64,000 nucleotides of DNA from Sesamum alatum (lineage: Eukaryota; Streptophyta; Magnoliopsida; Lamiales; Pedaliaceae): contig JACGWO010000006.1 in assembly GCA_034509735.1 (NCBI GenBank), forward strand, positions 35,457,141 to 35,521,140. Direction: 5' to 3'. This document shows, one piece after another, positions 1-11,516 of this stretch (position 1 is the first letter of the stretch; each line of letters opens with the position of its first letter). The translations under genes were made by a program, and so were the position numbers. The notes beneath the pieces are model-generated. The model had not been told where the DNA came from. It did no database searches and saw nothing but the letters and a program-made list of their open reading frames with translations.

Positions 1-290
1 CCGACATGATTGCTTATGCAATAAAACTCAAACTCAAGAAAATAAGTAGCACTTGCACTGACAAACAAGAAAAAGGACTAATTACTATATTTTCCAATAA
101 TTTGGCACCGTAATCCTCCAAATTCAACTAAATCTAACTCATATTTCAAACAAATTACACATCCCACCTCTCAAATTTCATGAATAGTAAACCTTACAAC
201 CTTAAATTAGATCAAAATTAAGTAGATTCCTCAACTATATTACCAATTAATGAAATGAAAGAACAGTACAAGAACCAAACATCATCATAC

Positions 291-593
291 CATGTAGCTA
301 TATCCTCTGGCTTGTCGAATCTTTTCCAGTTCCGGGTCATTCTCATACTTTTCCGGATCCAAATGCCAGTAGAGAACTCCAAGATCCGCCAACTGCTCCA
401 GTGAAACGGATTCGGGCGGGTTCTTGTGATGTGGTAACCTTTGATCAGCATCACTTTCTTGCATGAACCATGCCTATACTACCACATAACATCAAGAATT
501 TGATTTATCCCAAAAAAAACATAAAAATAAATAAATAATCAATAAAAATATGTTAGAGGAACATAGTTCATAGGAGTTTACCTGGAGCGCCAT
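291..593 (-). CDS. ARD: Acireductone dioxygenase, 5' part of gene (exons 1-2)
   Basis: The product would be the methionine-salvage enzyme that oxidises acireductone to the 2-keto acid precursor of methionine. Only the N-terminus lies in the window. Exon 1 coding is 593..582 (MALQ), followed by a GT donor; exon 2 is 473..291, starting after a TATAG acceptor. Joined in phase 0 they read [17 protein letters not shown], then [16 protein letters not shown] and RGYSYM, which is the conserved ARD N-terminus. Exon 2 ends at ATG with a GTATGA donor, and no further exon is visible down to base 1, so the cupin core with the metal ligands lies outside. An in-frame ATG at 635 would add 15 residues; I prefer 593 because family members start just before the AWFM motif. 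Identity is sure; the start is less so. Confidence 0.9.
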
Positions 594-701
594 GAGAGTT
601 TTTGAGGTTTCGATATTGTCTGGTGGTTGGGTCATGTTTGGTAAGGGATTAAAACAAATGGAAAATTTTGGGTTGTTTTGGAAATTGCCTTGGGATTGTG
701 C

Positions 702-707
702 CACGTG
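702..707. promoter_or_regulatory. G-box (CACGTG) upstream of the ARD gene
   Basis: A perfect palindromic CACGTG lies about 110 bases upstream of the preferred ARD start codon. bZIP and bHLH factors bind this core. A TATA-like stretch (AAATAAATA on the minus strand) lies slightly further upstream, near 740-750. Functional use is inferred only from position. Confidence 0.35.
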
Positions 708-839
708 GGGGGGTTTAATCCATTGGATTTAAGTGGTATTTATTTGTTTAACGTTTTCTGATGGTTTGGCAAAGATCTGGGCTTGTGGGGAACAGATTAT
801 TATCCACACTTTTCAACTTCATATTAATTCATTTTATCA

Positions 840-957
840 TCTTTTTTTAAATATATTTTTAATTTCTTCAATTAAAATATATTTTTAAAAATATAAATTT
901 ATTTTTAAAATTTTTATTTAATTATACACACTAATTGAAGTGTGCCACACACACTAG
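840..957 (+). mobile_element. Helitron 3' terminus (fragment)
   Basis: A short hairpin (CACACT at 927-932 pairing with AGTGTG at 939-944) is followed by CCACACACA and CTAG at 954-957, with a T immediately after. This is the 3'-end signature of a Helitron inserted between A and T. I could not place a matching 5' TC end, so only the terminus is called and the left limit is approximate. Confidence 0.5.
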
Positions 958-960
958 TAC

Positions 961-2190
961 GATATAAATAGAGAAGGGTTGATAGCAATTGGAGCAATGA
1001 TTTGTTTAAATTTTAAAAGATTTCAAATTATATGAATCTAAAATTCAACATAATATTATAAAATACTTTATTGTATTTTTTTAACGTGGTTCGTTCATAA
1101 ACGAGAATAGGGGATTGATGCCAATATATTCGGATCCAAATGCTGAAGGTCTTGGTCCGTCAATTAAGAGCTCAACATATAGACTCGGACACGTTGGTAG
1201 TGATCCCGCAATTTCATTTACGAACAAACCACATCAAAATTCAATTTTTAAATCTATTAAGCCAAGCACAACATAAATATTTATATTTTTTTAAGTACAA
1301 TGGTCTTATCCCATTTAATGTACTTTACTATTTTATTATTATTATTGTAATCTGATTGGTATTAAAAATTATATTACTTATATATTTTATATATTCATGT
1401 GATAATGTAATTATCGCTATTTCTTATAAATAAATAAAAAAAAAAGAAACAGTAAAAATCCACAGGTTGTGGGCCGAGTGGAAAGTGGAAACATATAAAT
1501 GGGCCCAATATATTTTGGGCCTTGACCTACCGAATCCAAGATAGGGCCGTCTAGGATAAGATATTCGGAGCCGAGAATTAAGACTAAAACAATTAAATAT
1601 AATAAATTTACAATATAATTACTTTGGGTAACAATTTGATTCATAATATAGACAAAAAATGTCAGATTGACATCTAATATTGTATGAAATAATAACGATA
1701 AACATACTCCAAAATATCAAAACATCCAACACAAAATTTGTGTATCTATCTATTAAGAATTCGATCGAGCAAGGAGAACTCGGGTAAGAAATATTACCAA
1801 GAAAGTACTTCTCAAGTCAATTTTTTCTTGCACAAAGAACAATAATATTAAACGCAAATCAACAGATAAGTAAGTGGTTCAAAAATAATACACGATCTTT
1901 ATAAAAAAAAACTAGCAACCAACACATGCGATACTCGAATAGCCGAGAACAGCTAAGAAACCGACTTTAATTTTTTTTATTATTATTTTTTTTTTTGTAA
2001 AAAAATAGCACCTTAATAAAAAATGATATAAATAAAGTAGGAAAGAATTTTGAGCAACCACAGCCCACGAGGAGCATTAAATGATTTTGCAGTTACTTTC
2101 AGTTTTTTCGGCGGGCTATCTAAACGAACGTGTCACAGACCCAAAAAGCTTTTACTGTCTCACCCATATCAATCAGTATTCATATATTCG
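961..2190. other. Intergenic, no gene seen
   Basis: This AT-rich stretch has short random ORFs without recognisable domains. A few mixed-composition patches (near 1140-1260 and 1470-1570) resemble nothing I know. Confidence 0.6.
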
Positions 2191-2205
2191 TATTTTGTTT
2201 TTTTT

Positions 2206-2582
2206 TTTTTTTAAATTACAGTAACATCTTTTAAGATTAAATATAATTATAAATATTTTTTTATTATTTTAAAATTACAAATATCTTCTGAAATTTGTAG
2301 TTTTTAATCAAAAGTTTGAAATTGATCATTTTGTCCTTGAATTTTTAATTAAAATTATAAAAAAATCAACCGAGGTAAATTGTATTATTGCTCCTCTGTG
2401 TAAAAAAATTAAAGAAACCTTTCCCTACGCATTGTAGTTCAAAAAATTTAATTTTTTTTAAAAATAATTCAGTTTGCATAAGGTCATTTTGATCAGTCCA
2501 CCCATAAAAATTAATGAAAATAGGTTATTTGTTAAATGATTGCAATTTACAAGCCTCAAGGAAGGTAATTGTAATTTACCCT
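2206..2582 (+). repeat. MITE family A, degenerate copy
   Basis: The copy shares the family core found intact at 7018-7443: a 'gaccattttg.cctt' segment, a 'gaggcaaattg' segment, 'cgcattgtagtcca', 'gggcattttgatcagt' and the closing 'gtaatttaccc'. The left end is eroded and the right inverted repeat is shortened. It is probably the oldest family A copy in the window. Confidence 0.75.
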
Positions 2583-5520
2583 TTTTCTTTATAGAAAATA
2601 TGTTTCCGAATAAAAACTCATTTTCTGAAATTATTTTCCCCCAAAAAATAGTTATTTATTTTAAAATGGATTGTACAATAATTATTTTTTATGGCAATAA
2701 TATGAAAAATATAAAAAAAATCATTTTTCCAATTTTTTTTATACGTAAAAAAGAAAAAAACAGAAAGAGCAGGCAAACCAACATATCGATAATTCCTGGG
2801 CGCATTAAAGTCCGAGAATACTTATTATTATTTAATTTATCTTTCCCATTTCCTTTCAGAAATGAAACTTTAATTTAATTAGCTATTTTTTTTGTAAAAG
2901 AAAAATCTGAAAAGTGTGGGGAAAAAGGGGAGAGGCATGGAAGCAGGAGCCGGAGCCGGAGCCGAACCGGGTTGTAGGGCCCGACAGGCAGATGGATCCA
3001 TGACCAGTTATATTCAATACTTGAATGCCCTCAGTCCTCACCCTTCCTACCCCTGTCCCCCATATATGGTCCCATGTCTTCTCATCTCTATTACAATCCA
3101 TGTACGAAATTCACCCTACTTGGGTCGGGTTATTGGATCGAGTCGAGTCGAACTGACTTTGTATTGAATTTTTACGACATGTTTGTTTAATTATTTTAAT
3201 ACAACTCGATATAAAAAATAAAAATTAAAGGATTTGAATCAATAAAATTTACACGAGATTGGTTATTTTTCAATTTTGAATAACAGTATTTAAAGATGTG
3301 GTCCACCTGTACGAGTCTACAGTGTCGCGATGAAAATGATGCCAAGTAGGCAAGATCAACGACTCCTCGATGGTGCTTGTATTCAGTAGAATTGTTCCCA
3401 TCTTCTATCGATAAAGAAAATCAAACACACAATTTTATAATAAAAAATTATTGACGTCACTAATTAAATCAACAAATGTTGGCATTATAACATAAACATT
3501 AAAACACAATGAAATATACAAATATTTTTTCAAAGATTTCCCTCAATTAAATTATTCTATCCAAATATAAAATTTATTTATTTTTTTTTAAAAAAAAGAC
3601 CCTAGTGGGCCATCTTATTTGCCAACCTTTTATCCTACCAAAATGAATGGGTGAGCAGACCAAAAGTTGGAAAACATGTTTGTTCACGTGACCTCCATCA
3701 GTTCTAATCATCCTTCAATTATATACTGAGCAGATGGGCATTTACGTCCCTCTGTTAAAGTTTTTTACCTTTTCACATTTGTTTACCTCTGAAAAATATT
3801 TATTAGACCAAATCTTAAATATTTATCCTAAAGAATTTCCTTAATCCCATCTCTCTCAATATTTTTTAAGATACGAAGCTCCTTCGATTCTTCTCCTATA
3901 GAGTCACCTTCTTTATTCGACATGCCCATTCCCCAGTTTGGGAAATGACCTGTATGCAACGAGCTCCTCATTTTTTACTTTCATAGCTTTGATAATACCA
4001 ACTATAGCTGTCTCGTCTAGTACCGACATCAGTGTGTATCGTTCGTGTATAGGTAAGTGGAACTAGCCCGACATTCCTCTCTCACTGGTTGCTACTAGTT
4101 TTAAGTATGAAAAATGATAAATTCGAAAAAACTAACGTTCCATTTTCAAAGTTATAATTTCTAATAAATGATAGAAAATTAAACTCAGACTTTTTACTTT
4201 TTGTCAATTGATTGAGTTGGGTTAGTCTCCTTCTTAATAGATAGGATCCTGCGTTCAAATTTGAATTTATTTTTTTTTCGTCAAAAACTTATTCCTATTT
4301 TATCTTTAAGATACATTAAACTTGAGCGTACCCTTTTTCCCAAAAACTAAGATGAATAATTAATAATCACCATCAATAAATAGAAATAGAAAAAGAAAAA
4401 CAAGGAGTGATTAATTATGGAGGGTGAAAATTCTATTGCCCTCTAGAGTTTAGAATCATCATCTGTTCTTCCCGTACAAGACAGTCGCCCCCATTCCCCC
4501 CACACGGACGCTGCCAGTACCAGCCCCTTTTGGTACCAACACCCCCCCCCCCCCCCCTCAACCCACCTCTAAAATAAAAATAAATAAGTAAAAACAACAA
4601 CAACAACAATAATAATAATAATAATAATAATAATTTAAATATATGGCAACTAATGTAACAATTATCATATAACGTGATCATCTGAGTTCTTACGGCTGTA
4701 AAATTTTTGACTTTGATGCGTGTGCTTAAATTTTCAGTATATATTATTTAAAATATTTATTATATTTTGTGATGAATTAAGAATATTTTGATGTATTTAT
4801 TAGATTATGAGTAGTTACAAAATGATATAATTCAAAAAAAAAAAAATAGAAGAGAAAATAAAATTAAATAGTGCATGATTTTAAGAAAAGAAGAAGACAA
4901 TTAGAGGAAATGGAACAAACAATATGGATTATTTCTTTAAGTAAGGGTAATTTGGTAAGTTACTTATAAATATACCAAAAGTAGCTACTCAAGGTGTTGG
5001 TGCACTATATATAACTAGTCATATGTGGCATACTCTACGCGTGTGCATTAATTTTTAAAATTAGATAAAATAAAAATATTTACTTAATTTTTATTAATCA
5101 ATTTATAAAAAATGCAGATATAATGTTGGAAAAAGGAAAAAAATACATGAGGAAATTTTAAAGAAAAAAAAAACCATCAAGAGGTAGTTATGCAAACCGT
5201 GACACTCATTCACCCTTCTTCAATTATGCTAGCCCTTGTTGTGCATCGGTCCTGTGTGAATTTAATAAATAATAGTTCACGATTTAAAAATATTTTATAA
5301 ATAAGAATAAAATATATTAATTGGATACTTAATGTAAAACTTGGGAAGGTGAAGAAGTTTGAATAAGGACATTTTGGAATCCCAAAATTGGTTGCAGTGG
5401 TATCAAAATCGTCACTTTGTGTCTCTAAAAACTCTTATTTTTATAATTGTATACATAAATATAGTATACATAGATACAGATTTAAAGGATGAATGCGTCA
5501 CCCCAGTTCGACTGATATAA
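2583..5520. other. Intergenic, simple repeats only
   Basis: No gene is recognisable. The stretch contains a GC-richer patch with a GGAGCC repeat near 2940-2970, a run of 18 C at 4541-4558, and an AAC/AAT trinucleotide array at 4593-4633. A tRNA-like patch at 4185-4262 ('caattgattgagttggg' plus 'gttcaaattt') could be a SINE remnant, but this is weak. Confidence 0.55.
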
Positions 5521-5976
5521 TGGACCAAAAGATCTCTTACAAATATTGACGGTTCTTCTCATAGTAATCCAGGTTGGTCAGGAAGTGGAATTATTTTCAG
5601 AAATCAAGAAGAAAATTTTTTACTTGCTTTTGCACAGTCCACAGGAATAAATACGAACTCCATGGCTGAATTGTGGGTATGCAAGATTGGACTGTTTCTT
5701 GCAAGAATGCAAGGAATCACACACCTTATAATTGAAATTGACTCTAAGTTTGTTCTCAACATATTGTGCAGGGCAGTACATCCACCCAAACACCTCATAA
5801 TGCTGCAGAGAGATTGCCTGAAGACATTGACTGACTTTCAGAACGTTCAATTCAACTTTTGTCCAAGGGAAGCTAACCGGGCAGCAGATGTTTTGGCAAG
5901 GTTGGCTGCAGCAAATCACTTTCAAAAGTTTGTTTTTCATATGTACCCGATTTTTTTGTCTAGTATTTTGACATAG
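5521..5976 (+). pseudogene. RNase H domain of a truncated LINE
   Basis: The open frame has 151 codons with no ATG at its start; the first ATG is codon 48. The fold would be a ribonuclease H acting on the RNA strand of RNA-DNA hybrids during retrotransposition. Catalytic acidic residues appear in the expected order: Asp10 in IDGSS, Glu50 in MAELW, Asp74 in EIDSK and Asp123 in NRAADVLA. The domain looks chemically intact although the element is not. A stop immediately upstream (5518-5520) and the missing reverse transcriptase make it a fragment. The alternative is a domesticated plant RNase H-like gene, but the poly(A) tail and the second copy argue for a LINE. Confidence 0.7.
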
Positions 5977-6075
5977 GATGTGCTATACATGTATCCTAGA
6001 ACAGTTAGGAAATCCTGTACTAAAACTTTACTGCAGTCTAATATATAAATAATTGTCGTTTTGTTAAAAAAAAAA
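5521..6075 (+). mobile_element. 5'-truncated LINE 3' end with poly(A)
   Basis: An open frame ending at 5976 encodes an RNase H-type domain. It is followed by about 90 bases of 3' untranslated sequence and an A10 tract at 6066-6075. This layout (C-terminal RNase H, short 3' UTR, poly(A), no upstream reverse transcriptase) is that of a 5'-truncated L1-type non-LTR retrotransposon. A related fragment lies on the minus strand at 27593-27967. Confidence 0.7.
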
Positions 6076-7017
6076 GAAGTACTCTTACAAACCTACTGTC
6101 ACAAACAAGTTCGTACTTGAATTGATTTAAATTTGATCTACTTTATTAAAAAATATACAGTATGTACCATTACAAGACAAACCATGATATTTTTGTAAAT
6201 GTGTATTTACCACAAGAATGATTTCCTCGTGTCACACTTTGGCATTCAAAGCGTTTAGTGTCTTTTCCCTCTTCATAAAAATGTAACCATAAGGTATGGT
6301 AATAGTATTTCTACATCGTATAGGACTGTCCTATCTCTTGCATAAATCTATCAACTAAGTCCCATCTATGGTACCCTTTTTCCCCACCATTGAAATGCAT
6401 CAAAACAAAACAAATCTATCAAAATCTCCCTTTTCTTGCTCCAATCCTTTTCCCCTCTCTAGGTATTATTAGTTGGGAAGACACGCGGAATATGCTGATG
6501 AGGCATAATTTAGTTGGCGAAATGGAGATTTCATGATTTTAAAGGTCATGAGTTCGAACTCTTACGTGGGATGATGTTTTGCTGCATAATATGTGTTATT
6601 TGTATATTGTAATAATAAGGTGTTCTTATGTTTAATTTATGTGATATTGTTGATCAGGATATGATTGTTGTAATTGTCTCTTTTAGATATTAATATTCGA
6701 CAAGACTGATTGTAATCGACTTGCTTCAATTAATAATAGTTCATCACTTTCCTTTAAAAAAAAAACTGCGGAAAAGTCGAAAGATTATTATTTTTTCAAA
6801 TATTTTATGAATATAAAACTTGCAGGACTAAATACAATAAAGTTGTTTTAGTTATTTAAGTCCGTTTTCCTCTAATTATATGGTCATAGTTGGTTGCATA
6901 TATACATATTTTTCTCAAAGGATATATCAATTGAATAATTGAATTATATTTCTCAAAATTCTTGTAGAAAAAAGAGTCTCATAGACCATCAAGAAACACA
7001 AATATTCATAAATTTTT
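6076..7017. other. Intergenic with a possible SINE remnant
   Basis: No gene is seen. At 6508-6575 'tttagttggcgaaatgg' and, about 35 bases later, 'catgagttcgaactc' resemble the A and B boxes of a tRNA-derived SINE. No clear tail or target duplication was found. Confidence 0.4.
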
Positions 7018-7443
7018 GGGTAAATTACATCTACCTCCCCTGAGGTTTGGCATAATTATAAATACTCTCTTGTTATTTGAAAAATTACAAATACCCCCCT
7101 AAGGTTTGTAATTTTTAATCAAAGGCCTATAATTGACTATTTTGCCCTTAAATTTTTCATTAAAATTGTGAAAAAATCACCCGAGGCAAATTGCTTTATT
7201 CCTCATCTGTGTAAAAAAACTTAAGAAACCTCTCCCTATGCATTATAATCCAAAAAATTTTAAGAATCTAATAAAAATAATTCAGTGCATAAGAGCATTT
7301 TGATCAGTTTATCCATAAAAATGGATGGAAATGGGTTATTTGTTAGACGGTTACAAACCTCAGAGGGTATTTGTAATTTCTCAAACAACAAGAGGGTGTT
7401 TGTAATTATGCCAAACCCCAAGAAAGGTAGATGTAATTTACCC
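7018..7443 (+). repeat. MITE family A, full copy
   Basis: The element runs from GGGTAAATTAC to GTAATTTACCC with about 95-bp inverted terminal repeats. It is flanked by taaattttt (7009-7017) and taaatattt (7444-7452), an 8/9 match to a 9-bp target-site duplication. It has no coding capacity. The 9-bp duplication suggests a Mutator-type transposase moved it. Confidence 0.9.
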
Positions 7444-8040
7444 TAAATATTTTTACTTTGTGTATGGTCATACATATAAATCTTAGGAACAACATTAATC
7501 TGAGGAATGAACTTTTATAATTTTCAAATAAATAAAAGAGCACATTATACGAGTACTTATGGTTGTTTATATACTTAATAATTAAAAGCAAATATAACCA
7601 TTATAAATGAAAACATTAAAGTTCAATTCTAAGTATGAAACTTATGGTTTGTCAATTCAGCATCAAAACAATTATCAGGTCAACCATAATTATTACAATA
7701 AACGTTAAAGTAAAGAACAAGGTCAACTTTTTTCATGCAAAAATGGTCCCCCTTCTTAATCTCCCCAAACAATCCAACTTAATTAAAACCACCCTTTTGG
7801 ACTAGGATTATCTATGCCTTAATGAATAAAGCAAACCAAGAAAAGACCAACCCCCAAAATCCCCGACCATAAAATCTTGACCCAACATCCTTGCAAAAAG
7901 CCATATAAAATTGGAAGAATTTTAAACCGAATTGATTTCAGTTCTAAAATTCATGATGTTAAATCATATATTAAGTGTTTTACACTTTTAATGCATGTAC
8001 CAACTTGATGAGGGTTACTCCCCTTATTCTGAAAATACCC
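7444..8040. other. Intergenic, nothing recognised
   Basis: AT-rich sequence without a gene, RNA gene or repeat that I can name. Confidence 0.5.
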
Positions 8041-8470
8041 TCAAGAGGGACATAAATTACGCCTATGCCACAGGATACGCGCACTTCTCAATCGGGTTGG
8101 GTACCCTCGACTCGACCCAAACAATCGACCCAGTCGCATGGATCCACTAGATGCCTTCGATTTATTAGTAAGAAATCACCAAAATTGTGCTACGTGTACC
8201 GGATAGATCCGTCCAAATGGCCCTATAAATATTATAGCTGGTGCTCTTGGTCGATTTCCTCTATCTCGAACATTATCTAACTTAAACATCGGAGGGTCTT
8301 CGTCGGGGACCATCCCGGCTAAACTCACATTTGTTCTCTTGGAAAAGACCTCATTGTCTGGGACGAGTAGCTGGATCGAGTTCGACTGGAACAAATCGAA
8401 GTGGCCTGGAACTAACCCTGAGATTGAGTATTCGACCCGGATCACAACCAAAGCAAATCTCGACTGAGCA
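8041..8470 (+). mobile_element. LTR fragment or solo LTR (LTR type 1)
   Basis: A GC-richer block shares an ordered set of segments with 20150-20635: a 'cgacccag' run, a TATA box ('ctataaatatt'), 'taa(c/g)catcggagggtc', and a terminal 'acccggatcacaac'. The TATA box followed by the shared downstream part fits an LTR (U3-R-U5) in plus orientation. No internal retrotransposon sequence adjoins it, so it is a solo LTR or a remnant. Boundaries are approximate. Confidence 0.6.
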
Positions 8471-9070
8471 TGCTTGCAGAAGTCGTACAAATCAATGGAA
8501 TTTCAACTTGAATTGAATATTTTGTTATCAAGTTGATTATATAACATGTGTATTACACTTTTCATCCAAGTAATGAACGTATATGATTTAAAAAGAATGA
8601 TTAATCATATTTGACAAGTATAATAATAATTACAATATAATTAAATTTGGTACAATCAAACCTGATTTGAATAAAAATGTCATACATCCCATGTAGAATA
8701 AATTCTAAGACAAACGCTAGAAAGACTTCCCCCTGCCCCCCTTGGCCATGTAAAACAACACAACCAAACATAAAAGTCACTTTCTCTATACCTATTCACA
8801 TTTCACACACACACATATGAGAGAGAGAGAGAGAGAGATTTTCTCTCTCATCTTTCAATTAATGTAATAAGATGTCACTTTGACTTGGACTCACTCACAC
8901 GCTTGCACGCAAACACTATCTGCAATAATAGTAATAATACCTTCACACTCCCCTTCAAATTTATCATCCTCATTCCTCACTCTTCACTCTCACTCTCACT
9001 CTCACTCTCCTCCAATAATTCAAACTCAATCCCTTCGCTGCTGTAATTTGCACCACCGCAAGCGGCGGCG
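8471..9070. other. Upstream region of the EPFL gene with simple repeats
   Basis: It contains a GA tract at about 8819-8838 and a TCACTC-type tract at 8984-9010. These probably lie in the promoter or 5' UTR of the EPFL gene; GA/CT tracts are common there in plants. No convincing TATA box was found. Confidence 0.45.
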
Positions 9071-9474
9071 ATGGGCGGATTGCGCCACCGCCAACTGACG
9101 CTCTCTTTTGCCACACTTGCGTTTCTTCTACTCGCATCAGTCTCAGCTCTGGGCTTCACCCCATCTCGCCAATTCAGTAAGTATATAATGTTCTTGGATA
9201 TATACAAGACGACTGGTTCAATTTTCAAAACCTCAATTTTCTTGTACGTGTCGTAGGAAGGAGGATTATAAGGGAGGAGGTGATGGAGCGAGTAACTGCG
9301 CGGCGGCGACTGGGGGGGCTGGGGTCATCGCCGCCGTCGTGCAGATCCAAGTGCGGGATGTGCGCGCCGTGCAGGGCGGTGCACGTGCCGATTCAGCCTG
9401 GAATGAGTATGCCATTAGAGTACTATCCAGAGGCGTGGAGATGCAAGTGCGGGAACAAGCTCTTCATGCCTTAG
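9071..9474 (+). CDS. EPIDERMAL PATTERNING FACTOR-like peptide precursor, EPFL4/5/6 type
   Basis: The precursor has 107 residues from two exons, 9071..9176 and 9257..9474, with an 80-bp GT-AG intron after the first base of codon 36 (Arg). Residues 1-26 form a signal peptide (hydrophobic run LSFATLAFLLLASVSA). A basic segment follows (RRRIIREE, TARRRL). The mature C-terminal peptide has six cysteines in the EPFL pattern: PPSC, KCGMCAPC, AVHVP, then EYYPEAWRCKCGNKLFMP at the very end. Peptides of this class (Arabidopsis EPFL4, EPFL5/CLL1, EPFL6/CHALLAH) are secreted and act on ERECTA-family receptors with TMM, controlling stem growth and stomatal patterning. The AVHVP motif and YPEAWRCKCGNK end place it in the EPFL4-6 clade; the exact orthologue is undecided. 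Confidence 0.93.
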
Positions 9475-10142
9475 CGAAAATTAATGATTAGGATATGATG
9501 TCTGTAGTTAGTCTGTAATGTACTATTTTTCGCAATTTATTACATAGTTGTAATATGCACAAACACAGTGTTTGTATAGCAGTTGGTAGATAGCATAACT
9601 GTTCAGATTTTCATCAGAACACTTCAATCTTTTTTTCTAAAAAATTTTACTTTTGGTAAACTGATCTATATGGCTTGGAATTTGATGTTCTGTTAGCAGT
9701 TTGCTTATATTTTACTTCTTGGTGTTGAATTTTGTTGCTTTTGCTTTGTTTGTTTCTTGAATGTTCTGCTCAGCAGGCTGCGAAGAACAAGTCTTTTTAG
9801 TGAGACTGTGAAGAGGGAATTCCTTTCTGCCTTTCAATTTAAATTTTTACTTCAATTCATGCTGCATTTTCTATTCTACATCATATATATATATATATAG
9901 ATACGTGTAAAAAAATTATATTATTAATTTTATCTAAAAAAAGATTTTATACACTAGTCGTATAACAGAAGAATTTCTAAATGAGGTTCTCTCTCTTTAT
10001 GTTTCTTTTTCTTTGAAGTATTTTTTCCCCCATTTATGGAGGAGGGCTTTATGAGTTGCATTAATGCAGGTGATATATCTTATGGGACATGATGAAAATT
10101 AAAAATAGTTGCAATTAAGAGTATGGGCTTCTCTATAAATGT
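9475..10142. other. 3' region of the EPFL gene and spacer
   Basis: The first 200-300 bases are probably the EPFL 3' UTR. The rest is AT-rich, with a short TA repeat at 9883-9898. No gene is seen. Confidence 0.5.
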
Positions 10143-10322
10143 GGAGAAATTCTAGTCCGAATCTGCTTCGTCAAACCGCAAACAATCACATGGCTAGTAC
10201 AATATATTTATCGTGTGATTGGTGTACAGTTAAAAAAAAGTGATCAATCACATAGTAAATGTAATATACTTACTCTATAATTGGTTTGATTCGACGAAAT
10301 CTGATCCGGTTAAGAATTTTTC
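10143..10322. repeat. MITE family D, copy 1
   Basis: A 180-bp foldback element begins GGAGAAATTCTAGTCCG and ends CGGTTAAGAATTTTTC. Its inner arms both carry sequences like 'caatcacat' and 'tacaatatact', which pair. Flanks ataaatgt (10135-10142) and ataaatgc (10323-10330) give a 7/8 match to an 8-bp target duplication. Relatives lie at 23147-23320, 50176-50340 and 50787-50967. Confidence 0.75.
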
Positions 10323-10396
10323 ATAAATGCGATATCTTATATTACTTCCTACTTAGCTCAAGACCCTCAACATATATTGCACATTTTATCTCAAAA

Positions 10397-10430
<34 letters not shown>
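10397..10430. repeat. CT then AT dinucleotide microsatellite
   Basis: A compound simple repeat of CT units followed by TA units. Confidence 0.85.
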
Positions 10431-10924
10431 GAACACATTTACAAAACTTGGTGAATTTAGGACAGTGCAATCATAAAATCCATGAAAAATAGATAGTTAT
10501 TCTGGATTAGGTGAGACAGGTAGGGGGAGGACGAGATGGCAGGACCTGAGAAGACACCTGTTTCAGAACAAGACCCAAACCTCTGCTCAGATTGCCCATT
10601 CCCAGACCATTCACCCCAACATCCTCTTGTGTTTTCTTTGAATTTAGGGAAAGGAAATGACAACCAATCCCACCTTTGCTAAAAGCAGTAAAGAAAAGTG
10701 TGGACTAAAATTATTTGATTTGATGCTTGGATTTGACAGTCCTGCCTACTTGGGGGGAGGGGGGGTGTTCTTAATTGTTGCTCTGCTCAAATTATTTGCT
10801 GCTTATAGGGGAAGAGATTTTGATGTGATTATGTAGAAATTTAGGGTAAATGTTTAGTCTAATTAGACCCTTTTAAGGGGTCAAATCTGGTAGATTATGA
10901 TGTTTCGTGGTGCTTAAATATTTT

Positions 10925-11335
10925 TGATCAGTCATCAACTAATTGATTGAATTGACATTACTTTCCTCTTTAAAGGAGAAGTTCCTCAGTTCAGATACAC
11001 ATCTTTGAAGGAGAAGGTCCCAAGTTCAGATCAAGATTGTCCCTGATCCCTCACCCTCCTTAGTACTTCCGATCGGCCATCAGCTAATTGATTGAATTGA
11101 CATTACTTTCCTTTTTGAAGGAGAGGGTCCTGAGTTCAGACCAGAACTATCCTTGATCCCTCGCGCTCCTTAGAAACAAAAGTGCACCCAGTGATTGTTT
11201 ATGAGATGTTTCGCTTGAAACAATCACACAAAGGAGAGGGTCCTGCATTCAGACCAAGATTGTCTCCGATCCCTCACCCTCCTTAAAAACAAAAGTGTAT
11301 GAGATGTTTCGCTTGAAACAATCACACTTTTTACT
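10925..11335 (+). repeat. Tandem tRNA-like (SINE-related) repeat cluster
   Basis: A unit with 'catcagctaattgattgaat' and 'gacattactttcct' followed by 'ggtcctgagttcagacc' occurs at about 10928-11060 and again at 11078-11170. The tail 'gatccctcaccctcctta' recurs a third time near 11270. A second module, 'tgagatgtttcgcttgaaac', occurs at about 11201 and 11298. The spacing of the first two motifs resembles Pol III A and B boxes, suggesting a tRNA-derived SINE duplicated in tandem. Confidence 0.55.
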
Positions 11336-11516
11336 GACTCGATGTAGGTCCTAAAACCGCTGTCCTGTGAAAATTTCCTGGACTAAGAGAGTTCATAAAC
11401 AATGATGTCTGATCAGAGGTTAAAAAACACAATAAATAAGTAAGAGATTCAGGCAAGGCAGCAATGCATTTGAACTATAGGTTAATGTATCAAGTTAGTT
11501 GGCCAGGAAGCTGTTT

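Noticed and set aside
2916..3167. Plus-strand frame with a Gly/Ala repeat
   Set aside because: Short, repeat-driven, no upstream or downstream exon and no family resemblance.
4433..4681. Open frame with poly-Leu/Gly on the minus strand
   Set aside because: It is produced by the C18 run and the AAT/AAC array; low complexity, no domain.
6500..6650. A tRNA gene
   Set aside because: Box A- and B-like motifs are present, but no full cloverleaf with acceptor stem could be drawn; at best a SINE relic.
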